A stretch of 64,000 nt of DNA from Parasediminibacterium sp046546515 (lineage in GTDB: Bacteria > Bacteroidota > Bacteroidia > Chitinophagales > Chitinophagaceae), in the NCBI RefSeq assembly GCF_046546515.1, contig NZ_JBKHKJ010000001.1:313575-377574 (forward strand). Direction: 5' to 3'. Of the stretch, positions 44,443-53,301 are shown in pieces (the first letter of the stretch is position 1; each line of letters opens with the position of its first letter). Both the position numbers and the translations under genes were made by a program. A model generated the notes under the pieces. It was not told where the DNA came from and searched no databases. It worked only from the letters and a program-made list of their open reading frames with translations.

Positions 44443-44733
44443 GAGGATAAACGCATCAAAATTCTTTTTGCTCGAATCTTCGAGTTTGACACCAGTCCTG
44501 CATAAGCCACCTTATTTTATCCGGTTTTGGCACAGCCAAAATTGAAAAAAATGCGCAGTATATTTTTTTCAAAGGATAAAATAGAGTGGTGATAGCTACC
44601 CTACTCCTTTAGGAGAGGGGCTGGGGGAGAGGCAGACGAAGCCCGCCGGCTATGAGGTAAAAGGACTGAAAAGAGGCATTTTTGAATAAAATAGGCAATT
44701 AGGCGCAGATTAAATTTTGATGCGGTTGCGCTG
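44443..44733. mobile_element. Family A MITE-like element, copy A3 (with a REP insertion)
   Basis: 291 bp between the 10-bp target duplication TTTTATGCGG at 44433-44442 and 44734-44743. The left end is GAGGATAAACGCATCAAAA; the complement of the right end is CAGCGCAACCGCATCAAAA. Compared with A1, a GC-rich REP-like piece (about 44595-44630) has landed in the 3' arm of the long stem. The inner hairpin reads TTTTGGC ACA GCCAAAA where A1 has TCAGCC GCA GGCTGA. It abuts the left end of B4. Confidence 0.8.
44595..44630. repeat. REP-like GC hairpin inserted in A3
   Basis: CTACTCCTTTAGGAGAGGGG followed by CTGGGGGAGAG, same family as 8898-8929. It is absent from A1 and A2 at this place. Confidence 0.6.
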
Positions 44734-44935
44734 TTTTATGCGGGTGCATAAAACTTTTTCGCTTTGTCCTGATATCCCCCAATCTATAAAAACCTTATCT
44801 TTGTATTACATATGCACTTGATACAAACTACTTACAAAACTAGTGTCTTGGCATCCTAATCGTAGTTCTTTTTTTACTAATATTAAGATAGTTGTAGTCC
44901 CAAATTTTGGCCTTTTATTTATGGCGGTAAAATAA

Positions 44936-45034
44936 GCACAAATCAAGCACAAAATGAGCATAAACCAGGCATAAAATACGCACAAATTAATCAAAAAATA
45001 AGCACAAAATAAGCACAAATCACGCACAAAAATT
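44936..45034 (+). repeat. 11-bp periodic array, 9 positions (B4)
   Basis: GCA occurs at 44936, 44947, 44958, 44969, 44980, 45002, 45013 and 45024, with TCA at the in-register position 44991: exactly 11 bp throughout. Two units more than B1 and B3, with the first units (GCACAAATCAA, GCACAAAATGA, GCATAAA...) matching theirs. Confidence 0.9.
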
Positions 45035-45276
45035 CGATGTTTTTGTTGATAATCAATGACTTACAAGGTTGGCAACGATTTTTGAAAAAAGAACCAGCGT
45101 AAAAAACCCCACAAAAATGGCAAAGCTGAAACTATTTTAATATAACACTAGGAGAAATTGATATTATTAAAAATATACACATATAGTTCTCTTGCCCTGT
45201 TCCTGTTACCTTTTCTTTTGGCTAACTTGTCCCGGTCTTTCGGGAGGGGTGAGGTTGGGCTAGGTTTATTTTTTAA

Positions 45277-45449
45277 CCCGGATTTTGCAGTTGACTTCGT
45301 TATGAAAGGCTCAAATGCAATAAAGACAAGTATTTGAGCCAAATTTTTGGTCGAAACCATAGTGAACTATGGCAAGGCCAAAAAATCAAGCAAATGCTTG
45401 TGTTTGAAGCAGTTGGGGTTTGCAATAGATTTCAACTGCAAAATCCGGG
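45277..45449. mobile_element. 173-bp palindromic MITE with IS1380-like ends
   Basis: Ends CCCGGATTTTGCAGTTGA and, on the complement, CCCGGATTTTGCAGTTGA (identical over 18 bp), flanked by TTTAA at 45272-45276 and 45450-45454. The ends resemble those of the intact IS1380 element (CCCAGATTTTGCAGTAGA) and the duplication length is the same. Inside are nested hairpins: GGCTCAAAT with ATTTGAGCC, and TTTTTGG-CCATAGT with ACTATGG-CCAAAAA. No ORF. Probably moved in trans by a related transposase. Confidence 0.8.
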
Positions 45450-45602
45450 TTTAATAAAAATGCGAGGCAATGGAAAGGCAATTGATTCGGTTTTACTGGG
45501 CAATAAAGCGGCTTTTGAGAAACAAGGCCAACTTTGTGGTGTTTGAAGGCTTTTTGAGCGAGTTGTTGTTTGATGATATTTGTTGCTAAAAGCAACAGCA
45601 AA

Positions 45603-45638
45603 ACTCTACGAGGCTACAAGCCTTGTAGAGCGTAGAGT
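45603..45638. repeat. Hairpin with imperfect inner stem, possibly family E related
   Basis: Outer arms ACTCTACG and CGTAGAGT are perfect; inner AGGCT and AGCCT also pair. On the complement CTACAAGGCTTGTAGC is followed by TTTAGCAACAAATATC, resembling the start of family E. The remaining part of 45466-45758 holds no gene. Confidence 0.5.
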
Positions 45639-45758
45639 GCCGTTTTATATCTTTCCGTATCCACGCCCAATCTTTTCTTTTTTCACCTTTAATATTTTAT
45701 TACCGTTTCTTGCACCTAAATAATTTATGTTTGTAGGTTAGTAGATATAGGTGTTAAA

Positions 45759-48700
45759 ATGATTAAATGTGCCCATTACTTCCTTTTCATCCTGATGTGC
45801 CTTTTAGTGGCAGTAACGGTAAGCCATGCCCAGCCCTATTCTACCTTAGATTTATATGGCAAAAGGCCGGTTCAATACCAAAATAGGCTTTTGTTTGCAG
45901 AAAAAACGCCAGGCGATGAGAACATTAAGCCTGTAAAGCATTTTTTTCAAAATACGTTCACACATTACAACTATTATTTTAATGCGAACAACAAGGTAAA
46001 CGATATTATTGACCGGGCAAAAGCCCTTAATAAAGACGACTACACCAAGCTGTTGTCCTTTTACAATTACAGCTTAGACAATACCTCAAAAGACCAAACC
46101 CAAATAGACTCGGTTATTTACAAATGTACGTCTAGTATCCTTTTACATGATTTGAGGGATGATTGGGTAGACAATATGTACATGCTGATGGGCAAGGCAT
46201 ACCTGCTAAAGAAAAACCTAGACTCGGCAGGCTATGTGTTCCAATACGTAAACTATGCTTGGGCCCCCAAAGAAGAAGGTGGGTACGATATACCCATAGG
46301 TAGCAATATCAGCAACGACAAAGGCTTGTTCAGCGTATCTACCATTGAGAAAAGAAGCCTTGCCAAGAAGCTATTGGCATTGCCACCTAGCCGAAATGAA
46401 AGCCTGCTTTGGCGGGTGAGGGTATTGTTGGAGCAAGGGCGTATTGGCGACGCCAACGGGTTAATAACCATATTGGTGATTGATCCCTATTTCCCCCAAA
46501 GGCTACAGCCGCCACTGCACGAAATCATGGCCTATTCCTTTTACAAACAACAGATATACGACAGCGCAGCTTTTCACCTCACCAAGGCATTGAGCAATGC
46601 TGGCGGGCGCCTGGAAACTGCAAGATGGGAATATTTAATTGGGCAGATGCTCCAGCTAACCAAGAATAGCGACTCGCTTGCAGCTTCATTTTTTGAAAAA
46701 AGCATTGCCCATACCACAGACCCAGTGATGGAAGTCTTTGCAAGGCTGAACCTTGTAAGCCTTGCTGCGCACAAAAAAGGCTATACCCTGCAAGACAATA
46801 TTGCAGAGCTGTATAAACTAGCTAGGAAGGACAGGTATGAAGTGTACAGGGACATTATTTACTATGCTGCCGCCATTTTGGAACTGCAACAAAAAAACAA
46901 AACAGGTGCCATAACCGCGCTTAAAAAAAGCCTGAAATACAATATTGACAACCCCGAGCAAAAGCAAAAAGATTTTTTGCTGCTGGCAGATACTTATTTT
47001 GATAACAAAGAATATAAACTTGCTTATAATTATTACGACAGTACACAAGTAGCCGTTCTGGAACAAGCCGATAAAGACAGGATAGCAGAACGGAAGCCTG
47101 CATTAAAAATAATAACCGCCAATATTGCCACAATAGAACTGCAAGACAGCCTGCAACGCCTAGCAAACATGAGCGAGGAAGACAGGAGAGCAATCTTAAA
47201 AAAACTGTTGAGGCAACTGCGCAAGGCAGAGGGGCTGAAAGAAACAGACCCGCTAGATTTTGGTAACGACAATGCCCCACTAGCGGGCAGTAACACAGTG
47301 CCAGCCACTTTGTTTGCCAATACCAGCAGTGGCGAATTTTACTTTAACAATGCCAGCCTGAAACAAAGCGGGCTTAACGAGTTTAAAAGCAAATGGGGCA
47401 ACAGGCCCAACGTGGATAATTGGCAGAGGCAAGCTGCACTGACCAAGCCACCCGTAACCGATGGGAACCCAGCAGACATGAATATGACCGTGGGCAGCGA
47501 CATGGACGTGCTGCCACCTACTGCTGCAAAAACAGTGGAAGAAACCAAGCCAAAAGACCTGAGTTTTGAAGGGCTGATGGCCGATGTGCCTTTGCGTGAA
47601 GGGCAAAAAGAAAAATCAGACAGTGCCATTGCCAGGGCTTTGTTTTCCAACGGGGTTACTTTCCAAAACAACTTGAAGGATTACAAGTCTGCAATTGATG
47701 CGTATGAAGAATTGTTGCGCCGTTTCCCATTCCACAAAAAAGCAGAGCAGGCACATTACAACTTGGTTTATTGCTACCAGCAGTTGGGCTTGAAGTATAG
47801 AGCAGACTCTACTGCAGAAGCCCTGAAAAAAAATTACCCTGCTGGCAGTTTTGCCTTGCAAATAGGTAGCCCCAAAAAAGAATTAGCACAGGACGACACA
47901 ACGGCCGACTACCAAAATGTTTACAACTCATTTGTAGAAGGGAGTTATGAAAAAGCAAAAACGGCTAAGCTAGCAGCCGATAAAAAATATGGCCGGTCTT
48001 ACTGGACGCCTCAATTGCTATACATAGAGGCAGTTTACTATGTTACCCAACGGGAGGACTCGGTTGCAATAAACCGCTTAGAAGATTTAGCTAATACTTT
48101 CCCCAAGACCCCATTGGCAGAAAAAGCCATAAGGATGATAGAACTATTGAAACGCCGAAAAGAAATAGAAAACCACCTTTCCCATTATGGCGAGCCTCCT
48201 GTAGATAGTGCAGCTTTGATGGCGAGGGAGGCATTTGTAAGGGATAGCTTGCTTAAAGCTACAAGGGAGCAATTCTTAAAAGACAGCCTGCAAAAAGCGG
48301 CAAGGGCTTCGTTTGTAAAAGACAGTCTGCAAAAAGCATCGTTGGCTAATGGAAAATTAAAACCGCTTTCTAAAAAAGATAGCATACTTATTGCTAGGTC
48401 GAAAATGTCGTTGAAAGACAGCCTTGCCTTTACTGCGAAAAGAGCGGCATTTGTTCGGGATAGCTTACTAAAAGCTACACGGTTAGCGTTTGTTAGGGAT
48501 AGCTTGCAGAAAGCGGCGCGGGCAGCATTTGTTCGGGATAGTTTGCAGAGAGCCGCAAGGGCATCATTTGTGAAAGACAGTTTACAGATGGCGAGAAGGG
48601 ATGCTTTTGTGCGGGATAGCTTGCAGAAAGCGAGGGCAGCATTTGTAAAAGATAGTTTGCGGAAGGCAGCAGACCTAGCTGCAAACAATGGCTTTGTCTA

Positions 48701-49073
48701 CGATCCTAATGAGGCCCATTATGCTATTATACAACTGGACAATGTAGATAATGTATTTATAAAAGTAGTAGCCAGCTCGTTTGGCAGTTTCAACAAGCGG
48801 GCATATAGCGGCAAGCAAATTGATATTGCTACGGAAAAAATAAATACGCAATTCTCATTCCTTTATTTTGGGCCTTTCAATTCTGCTGCCGAGGCAATTG
48901 CATACATTGAAAAGGTAAAACCTAATATGACAAAAAGCATAGTGCCTTGGTTGCCTAAATACAAATACAAATATGGTATTATCGGCATCAGCAATTTGTT
49001 GTTATTGCAGCAAAACAAAGATGTGGCACTATACAACCAGTTTTTAAAGAAAGTGCTACCGGGTAAATTTTAG
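45759..49073 (+). CDS. PorW/SprE-like tetratricopeptide protein of the T9SS and gliding machinery
   Basis: 1104 residues with a signal peptide (1-25, ending SHAQ). FNANNKVNDIIDRAKALNKDDYTKLLSFYNYSL near the start and many TPRs (about 150-420 and 620-800) match the Bacteroidota PorW/SprE group, which links the T9SS channel to the motor. Residues about 820-973 consist of repeats of the type AFVRDSLQKAAR, predicted coiled coil, followed by a SPOR-like C-terminal region (about 983-1100; FIKVVASSFGSFNKRAYS, FLYFGPFNSAAEAIAYIEKV). A role in secretion fits the three T9SS cargo genes in this window. Confidence 0.65.
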   Translation: MIKCAHYFLFILMCLLVAVTVSHAQPYSTLDLYGKRPVQYQNRLLFAEKTPGDENIKPVKHFFQNTFTHYNYYFNANNKVNDIIDRAKALNKDDYTKLLSFYNYSLDNTSKDQTQIDSVIYKCTSSILLHDLRDDWVDNMYMLMGKAYLLKKNLDSAGYVFQYVNYAWAPKEEGGYDIPIGSNISNDKGLFSVSTIEKRSLAKKLLALPPSRNESLLWRVRVLLEQGRIGDANGLITILVIDPYFPQRLQPPLHEIMAYSFYKQQIYDSAAFHLTKALSNAGGRLETARWEYLIGQMLQLTKNSDSLAASFFEKSIAHTTDPVMEVFARLNLVSLAAHKKGYTLQDNIAELYKLARKDRYEVYRDIIYYAAAILELQQKNKTGAITALKKSLKYNIDNPEQKQKDFLLLADTYFDNKEYKLAYNYYDSTQVAVLEQADKDRIAERKPALKIITANIATIELQDSLQRLANMSEEDRRAILKKLLRQLRKAEGLKETDPLDFGNDNAPLAGSNTVPATLFANTSSGEFYFNNASLKQSGLNEFKSKWGNRPNVDNWQRQAALTKPPVTDGNPADMNMTVGSDMDVLPPTAAKTVEETKPKDLSFEGLMADVPLREGQKEKSDSAIARALFSNGVTFQNNLKDYKSAIDAYEELLRRFPFHKKAEQAHYNLVYCYQQLGLKYRADSTAEALKKNYPAGSFALQIGSPKKELAQDDTTADYQNVYNSFVEGSYEKAKTAKLAADKKYGRSYWTPQLLYIEAVYYVTQREDSVAINRLEDLANTFPKTPLAEKAIRMIELLKRRKEIENHLSHYGEPPVDSAALMAREAFVRDSLLKATREQFLKDSLQKAARASFVKDSLQKASLANGKLKPLSKKDSILIARSKMSLKDSLAFTAKRAAFVRDSLLKATRLAFVRDSLQKAARAAFVRDSLQRAARASFVKDSLQMARRDAFVRDSLQKARAAFVKDSLRKAADLAANNGFVYDPNEAHYAIIQLDNVDNVFIKVVASSFGSFNKRAYSGKQIDIATEKINTQFSFLYFGPFNSAAEAIAYIEKVKPNMTKSIVPWLPKYKYKYGIIGISNLLLLQQNKDVALYNQFLKKVLPGKF

Positions 49074-49091
49074 GAATTACCTAGGTTTTAT

Positions 49092-49289
49092 TTCACCACA
49101 TAGACACATAGGCACATAGATTTGCAAGTTATAAAAGCCACAAAAGCATAGGTAGTTCAACATAGGGCTTTAAAACAATATAGGCTTTATGAAAAAGAAG
49201 TCATTTTGAATAGCCTATGTTTTCTTTAATTATAATAGGGCAATTATATTTTTTGATTCTTACTATGTGGCTATGTGCCTATGTGGTGA
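49092..49289. repeat. Inverted repeat between the PorW-like gene and PBP1A
   Basis: TTCACCACATAGACACATAG (from 49092) and CTATGTGCCTATGTGGTGA (to 49289) are nearly perfect inverse arms of about 27 bp around a 140-bp AT-rich middle. A MITE-like or terminator structure; no ORF. Confidence 0.6.
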
Positions 49290-49314
49290 GTAGTAGTAGT
49301 AAATTATAAAAAGT

Positions 49315-51768
49315 ATGAAGCGTTCGGTACAGATATTTTGGCGTATTTTTTTTGGCGCATTTGGTCTATTCGTTGCCATTTTGTTAATGGCCAATTTTGG
49401 ATGGCTAGGCACCATGCCCTCTATTGACGATATAGAGAACCCAACCGCCAACCAATCTACCCAAGTATATGCCCAGGATGGCACGCTGATGGGCAAATAC
49501 TATTTGGAAGACAGGGTGAATGTTGATTTTAAAGACATCAGTAAGCATGTGATAAACGCATTGGTTGCAACGGAAGACGAACGTTTTTACGAGCATAGCG
49601 GAGTTGATGGCCGTGCGCTGCTGCGTGCCTTTGTTTATTTAGGAAGGGAAGGCGGTGCAAGCACCATTACCATGCAGACTGCCAAAAACTTGTTTACCAA
49701 TTACAAGCGAAACAAGGTAATCCGTTCGCTGCAAAAACTAAAGGAAGCCATTATTTCCATTAAACTGGAACAAAATTTTACCAAGGATGAAATAATAACA
49801 CTGTACCTAAACACAGTGCCTTTTGGCGACAATGTGTTTGGCATTAGGAATGCTGCAAAAACTTTTTTCCAGAAAGAGCCGGACAGGCTAAATGTAGAAG
49901 AAGCCGCTGTGCTGATAGGGATGCTAAAGGGATCTAATTTGTACAACCCCCGTGTAAACCCTAAAAAGGCATTGGACAGAAGAAACGTGGTGCTTGACCA
50001 AATGATCAGGAACAATTTTATATCTGCTAGTGAAGGCAACGCCTTGAAGCTAAAGCCCATAGAACTAAATTATAAAAAACTAGACGAGACGGCTGGCCTT
50101 GGCCCTTATTTCAGAATGATACTAGGCGAGGAAATGAAAAAATGGTGCAAGGAACACACCAAAAGCAATGGCGACAACTACGATTTGTACAGGGATGGGC
50201 TGAAAATATATACCACCATCAACCCTCGTATGCAATTGTATGCCGAGGAAGCTGTGGCAAAGCACATGAGTTACATGCAAAAAATATTGAATGCGCAAAG
50301 CAATATTAAAGACGGGTCTGTTTGGAATGGCTACGATAACGTACTAGAGGCTGGCATGAAGCAAAGTGACCGCTGGAAAGGGTTATCAAAAGATGGAATG
50401 AAAGATGAAGACATAGAAAAAACGTTTTATACGCCAGTAAAAATGAAGGTATTTGCTTGGAACAACAAACGTTCCACAGATACCGTAATGACACCGATGG
50501 ATTCTATCAAGTACCACAGGCAAATGATGGAAAGCGGTTTCATGGCCATGGATGCCCAGAGCGGTGAAGTAAGGGCATGGGTAGGCGGCATAGATTTTAA
50601 AACCTTTAAATACGACCATGTGAATTTCAATACCAAAAGGCAGGTTGGCTCTACCATGAAGCCATTGCTGTACAGCTTGGCTATTGAAGAAGCTGGCTTT
50701 ACACCCAACACTACCGTGTATGATCAGCAGCAAAGTTTTGGTGCCTATGGCATGGTGCCGGCCACATCAAAGTCATGTTCTGGCAGGGCAATGCCAATGG
50801 CAGAAGCATTGGCAAAATCTAAGAACTGTGCCACGGCATACATTATGAAGCAATTAGACAATGTAGGCAACAACTCTGCCAAGCGTTTTGTAGATTTCTT
50901 GAACAACAAATGCGGCTTGCAAACCAAGATAGACCCGAACCCATCTATTGCTTTGGGGGCGTGTGAAATTTCATTGTACGAAATGATGCAGGCATATAGC
51001 ATGTTGCCGGGCAGGGGATTTAATGTAAAGCCCATGTTTATTACCCGCATAGAAGATAAAAATGGCAACAACATTCAAACATTTATACCCCAGCGAAAAG
51101 AAGTCATCAGCGATGTTACGGCCTATTCCGTTATAAAGATGATGCAGGGGGTGATGCAGTATGGCACGGGCAGGAGCATGTCTAACTACGACGTGCATGG
51201 CGAAATAGCTGGCAAAACAGGCACTACTAATGACAATAGCGATGCTTGGTTTATGGGTTATACGCCATTGCTGCTTTGCGGGGCATGGGTTGGTAATGAC
51301 GACAGGTTTATCAGAATACAATCAACTACCTTGGGTCAAGGCTCACAAGCGGCTATGCCTATATGGGCTTATTTTTATGAAAAAGTGTTGAAAGACCAAA
51401 ACATTATTGGCATTGACCCCAACGCTACTTTTGTGAAGCCAGAGGTATTGAACACGGATATTAGTTTTGACAATATCAATAATATTGCCCCGGCAGTTGG
51501 ACCTGAAGGGCAAGATGGTAACGGCACTTCGCAGGATTATGGGGGCGATTTAAAAGAGCTGAAAGATATTAAGCCTACTTCTGGCTTGGGGCCCGAGTCA
51601 TCTACTTTACCTAGTGATGACTACAACCCAGCCCCTGCTAAAACAGAAGAAAGCAAACCCAAGCCCAAAAAAAGTACTGAGGACAACAGGCAGTCCCCAC
51701 CAGCAACATTGCCCAACACCCCAGTAAAACCAAAGGCAACCATGCCAAAGAAAGTGGGAGGCAAGTAA
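49315..51768 (+). CDS. Bifunctional penicillin-binding protein 1A
   Basis: 817 residues. An N-terminal transmembrane anchor (about 8-30), a GT51 transglycosylase domain (about 60-240; ATEDERFYEHSGVDGRALLRA with the catalytic Glu, GGASTITMQTAKNL), then a transpeptidase domain (about 400-660) with STMKP (Ser near 445), SKN (AKSKNCATAY) and KTGT (KTGTTNDNSDAWFMGY near 632). A long Pro/Lys-rich C-tail (about 735-817) is low complexity. It polymerises and cross-links peptidoglycan. A strong palindromic terminator follows. Confidence 0.95.
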   Translation: MKRSVQIFWRIFFGAFGLFVAILLMANFGWLGTMPSIDDIENPTANQSTQVYAQDGTLMGKYYLEDRVNVDFKDISKHVINALVATEDERFYEHSGVDGRALLRAFVYLGREGGASTITMQTAKNLFTNYKRNKVIRSLQKLKEAIISIKLEQNFTKDEIITLYLNTVPFGDNVFGIRNAAKTFFQKEPDRLNVEEAAVLIGMLKGSNLYNPRVNPKKALDRRNVVLDQMIRNNFISASEGNALKLKPIELNYKKLDETAGLGPYFRMILGEEMKKWCKEHTKSNGDNYDLYRDGLKIYTTINPRMQLYAEEAVAKHMSYMQKILNAQSNIKDGSVWNGYDNVLEAGMKQSDRWKGLSKDGMKDEDIEKTFYTPVKMKVFAWNNKRSTDTVMTPMDSIKYHRQMMESGFMAMDAQSGEVRAWVGGIDFKTFKYDHVNFNTKRQVGSTMKPLLYSLAIEEAGFTPNTTVYDQQQSFGAYGMVPATSKSCSGRAMPMAEALAKSKNCATAYIMKQLDNVGNNSAKRFVDFLNNKCGLQTKIDPNPSIALGACEISLYEMMQAYSMLPGRGFNVKPMFITRIEDKNGNNIQTFIPQRKEVISDVTAYSVIKMMQGVMQYGTGRSMSNYDVHGEIAGKTGTTNDNSDAWFMGYTPLLLCGAWVGNDDRFIRIQSTTLGQGSQAAMPIWAYFYEKVLKDQNIIGIDPNATFVKPEVLNTDISFDNINNIAPAVGPEGQDGNGTSQDYGGDLKELKDIKPTSGLGPESSTLPSDDYNPAPAKTEESKPKPKKSTEDNRQSPPATLPNTPVKPKATMPKKVGGK

Positions 51769-51803
51769 CCTTTCCAGAAAGGCTTTGTTCTTGTGTGCGT
51801 AAT

Positions 51804-51836
51804 AACCTTTATAGGGTTTTAAACCCTATAAAGGTT
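51804..51836. terminator. Palindromic hairpin after PBP1A
   Basis: AACCTTTATAGGG and CCCTATAAAGGTT arms (13 bp, perfect) around TTTTAAA. It lies 36 bp after the PBP1A stop codon, with only short T tracts. Confidence 0.7.
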
Positions 51837-51910
51837 AAGTAATAACAAAATTTTATACCAAAAAAATGTGGCTTCAAATACTTTAGCACCCTCCTTATAC
51901 GTTTAAGAGG

Positions 51911-51939
51911 TTGCAAATGTAAGTGATTGGCTACATTTG
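51911..51939 (+). promoter_or_regulatory. ftsX promoter, supports the downstream start
   Basis: TTG at 51911-51913, an 18-bp gap and TACATTTG at 51932-51939. Transcription would begin near 51946, past the in-frame ATG at 51943, so the ATG at 51973 is preferred. Confidence 0.6.
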
Positions 51940-51972
51940 TAATTGTTTACACCTATTACAAACCGTTTACAC

Positions 51973-52848
51973 ATGGCAAAAGAAGGAAAAGGAAGTTTAA
52001 AACGTAGCAAACCATCATACATTTTTAGCGTTATTGGGGTAGCATTGGTACTGTTTATCATGGGAATCATGGGATGGATTTTCCTAAATATCAAGCAAGC
52101 GGGCGATATGCTAAAGGAAGACATACGCTTTAGTGCCTATTTGCGCACACAAAACAAAGATACGATTGGGCAGATTGAGCAGTTTGTGGCTACGCAACCT
52201 TACGCTAAAAATGTGACTTATGTAAACAAGGAGAGTGCCAAGCAAATCTGGAATAAAGACAATAACGAAGACTGGGCAAAAATATTGGATGTAAACCCTT
52301 TGCCGGAGAGCGTAGATTTTTATGTAAAAGCTGATTATATCAATAAAGACAGTGTTGAAAAAATATCGAATGTTTTGTTGGGTCTGTATGGCAACCAGAT
52401 TACCGATTTACAATACCCCAAAAGTCTTGTAACCAACCTGGACGAAAAGGCCAAAGTATATGGGCTGATTTTCTTTGTAATTTCTGTGATCCTGTGTATG
52501 ATTGTTATTTTCAGTATTGACAATACCATACGACTAGCTATGTTTAGCAATCGTTTCTTGATTAAGACCATGCAAATGGTAGGTGCCACACGAGGGTTTA
52601 TTGCGAAACCGATGGATATAAAAGCGGTGATAAATGGATGCATCAGTGGCTTAATTGCTATTGCGTTATTGTTCGCTTTGATACAATGGATGGAAACACA
52701 AGTACCTGAAATAAGGGTTATCAACGATACCAAACAAACCGTCATGCTATTTGGGGGGATGATACTGGTTGGTGTAGGTATTTCTTTATTTAGTACGCAC
52801 CGTAGCGTGATTAAATATTTGAAGATGAAACTGGATGACCTTTATTAA
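51973..52848 (+). CDS. ftsX: Cell-division ABC-type permease FtsX
   Basis: 291 residues from the ATG at 51973 (MAKEGKGSLKRSKPSYIFSV). Four transmembrane helices: VIGVALVLFIMGIMGWIFL near the start, then an extracytoplasmic domain (DIRFSAYLRTQNKDTIGQIE, YVNKESAKQIWNKDN), and three helices in the FtsX domain (GLIFFVISVILCMIVIF, AVINGCISGLIAIALLFALI, TVMLFGGMILVGVGISLF). IKTMQMVGATRGFIAKP is the conserved coupling region. Partners FtsE to activate peptidoglycan hydrolases; ftsE is not in the window. The DUF3098 gene follows, as in many Bacteroidota. Confidence 0.92.
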   Translation: MAKEGKGSLKRSKPSYIFSVIGVALVLFIMGIMGWIFLNIKQAGDMLKEDIRFSAYLRTQNKDTIGQIEQFVATQPYAKNVTYVNKESAKQIWNKDNNEDWAKILDVNPLPESVDFYVKADYINKDSVEKISNVLLGLYGNQITDLQYPKSLVTNLDEKAKVYGLIFFVISVILCMIVIFSIDNTIRLAMFSNRFLIKTMQMVGATRGFIAKPMDIKAVINGCISGLIAIALLFALIQWMETQVPEIRVINDTKQTVMLFGGMILVGVGISLFSTHRSVIKYLKMKLDDLY

Positions 52849-52984
52849 TTATGAATTATAAGTTATGAATTATGAGTTATGGGATGCATGATTTTTTTTC
52901 CAGCTCAGTAAGGGTTTAATTAATAATTAGGAATGAGGAATGAATAATTGCTTTATTATTGCATTTCTAAACAATTAAAAATAC

Positions 52985-53272
52985 ATGGCTCAGATAAAAA
53001 TAAATTCAACAGTACCGTTGACTAAGAAAAAAGAAACGTTGGCTCCTCTTTTTGGTAATGAAAATTATATATGGATGGCTATTGGCGGTGTAATTATCGC
53101 TCTGGGCATGTTCCTATTGAGTGGTGGTAAAAACCAAGACCCTAAAGTATTTGATTACAATGTAGTGTATAGCACAACTAGGATTACGGTAGCGCCTATC
53201 CTAATTATTTTAGGTTTGGTAGTGGAAATATTTGCGATTTTCAAGAAATCTAAGCCTGTTGTTGAGGCGTAA
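52985..53272 (+). CDS. DUF3098 family membrane protein
   Basis: 95 residues with two transmembrane helices (YIWMAIGGVIIALGMFLLSG and ITVAPILIILGLVVEIFAIF) separated by a short loop with SGGKNQDPKVFDYNVVYSTTR, the DUF3098 signature. It usually follows ftsX in this phylum and may be involved in the same process. Function unknown. The spacer before it (52849-52984) is made of short AATTATGAGTT-type heptamers. Confidence 0.85.
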   Translation: MAQIKINSTVPLTKKKETLAPLFGNENYIWMAIGGVIIALGMFLLSGGKNQDPKVFDYNVVYSTTRITVAPILIILGLVVEIFAIFKKSKPVVEA

Positions 53273-53301
53273 GGGATAAGGCGTAAGTCATAAGTAAACA
53301 T

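Larger units (their letters stand above)
44742..45465. mobile_element. Family B dispersed element, copy B4 (interrupted by a MITE)
   Basis: Left end GGGTGCATAAAACTTTTTCG from 44742. It contains the TATCTTTG box (44796-44803), CTAGTGTCTTGGCATCC, an 11-bp array of nine positions (44936-45034), GTTGATAATCAAT (45045-45057), AAGCTGAAACTATTTTAATA (about 45124-45143), CCCGGTCTTTCGGGAGGGG near 45230, and the right-end lead-in TTTAATAAAAA split by the MITE at 45277. After 45465 the sequence no longer matches, so the right terminal repeat is lost. Confidence 0.75.

Noticed and set aside
44806..45027. 73-residue hydrophobic open frame on the minus strand of B4
   Set aside because: Same cause as above; the Cys/Tyr/Phe-rich peptide mirrors the repeat and is not conserved in other copies.
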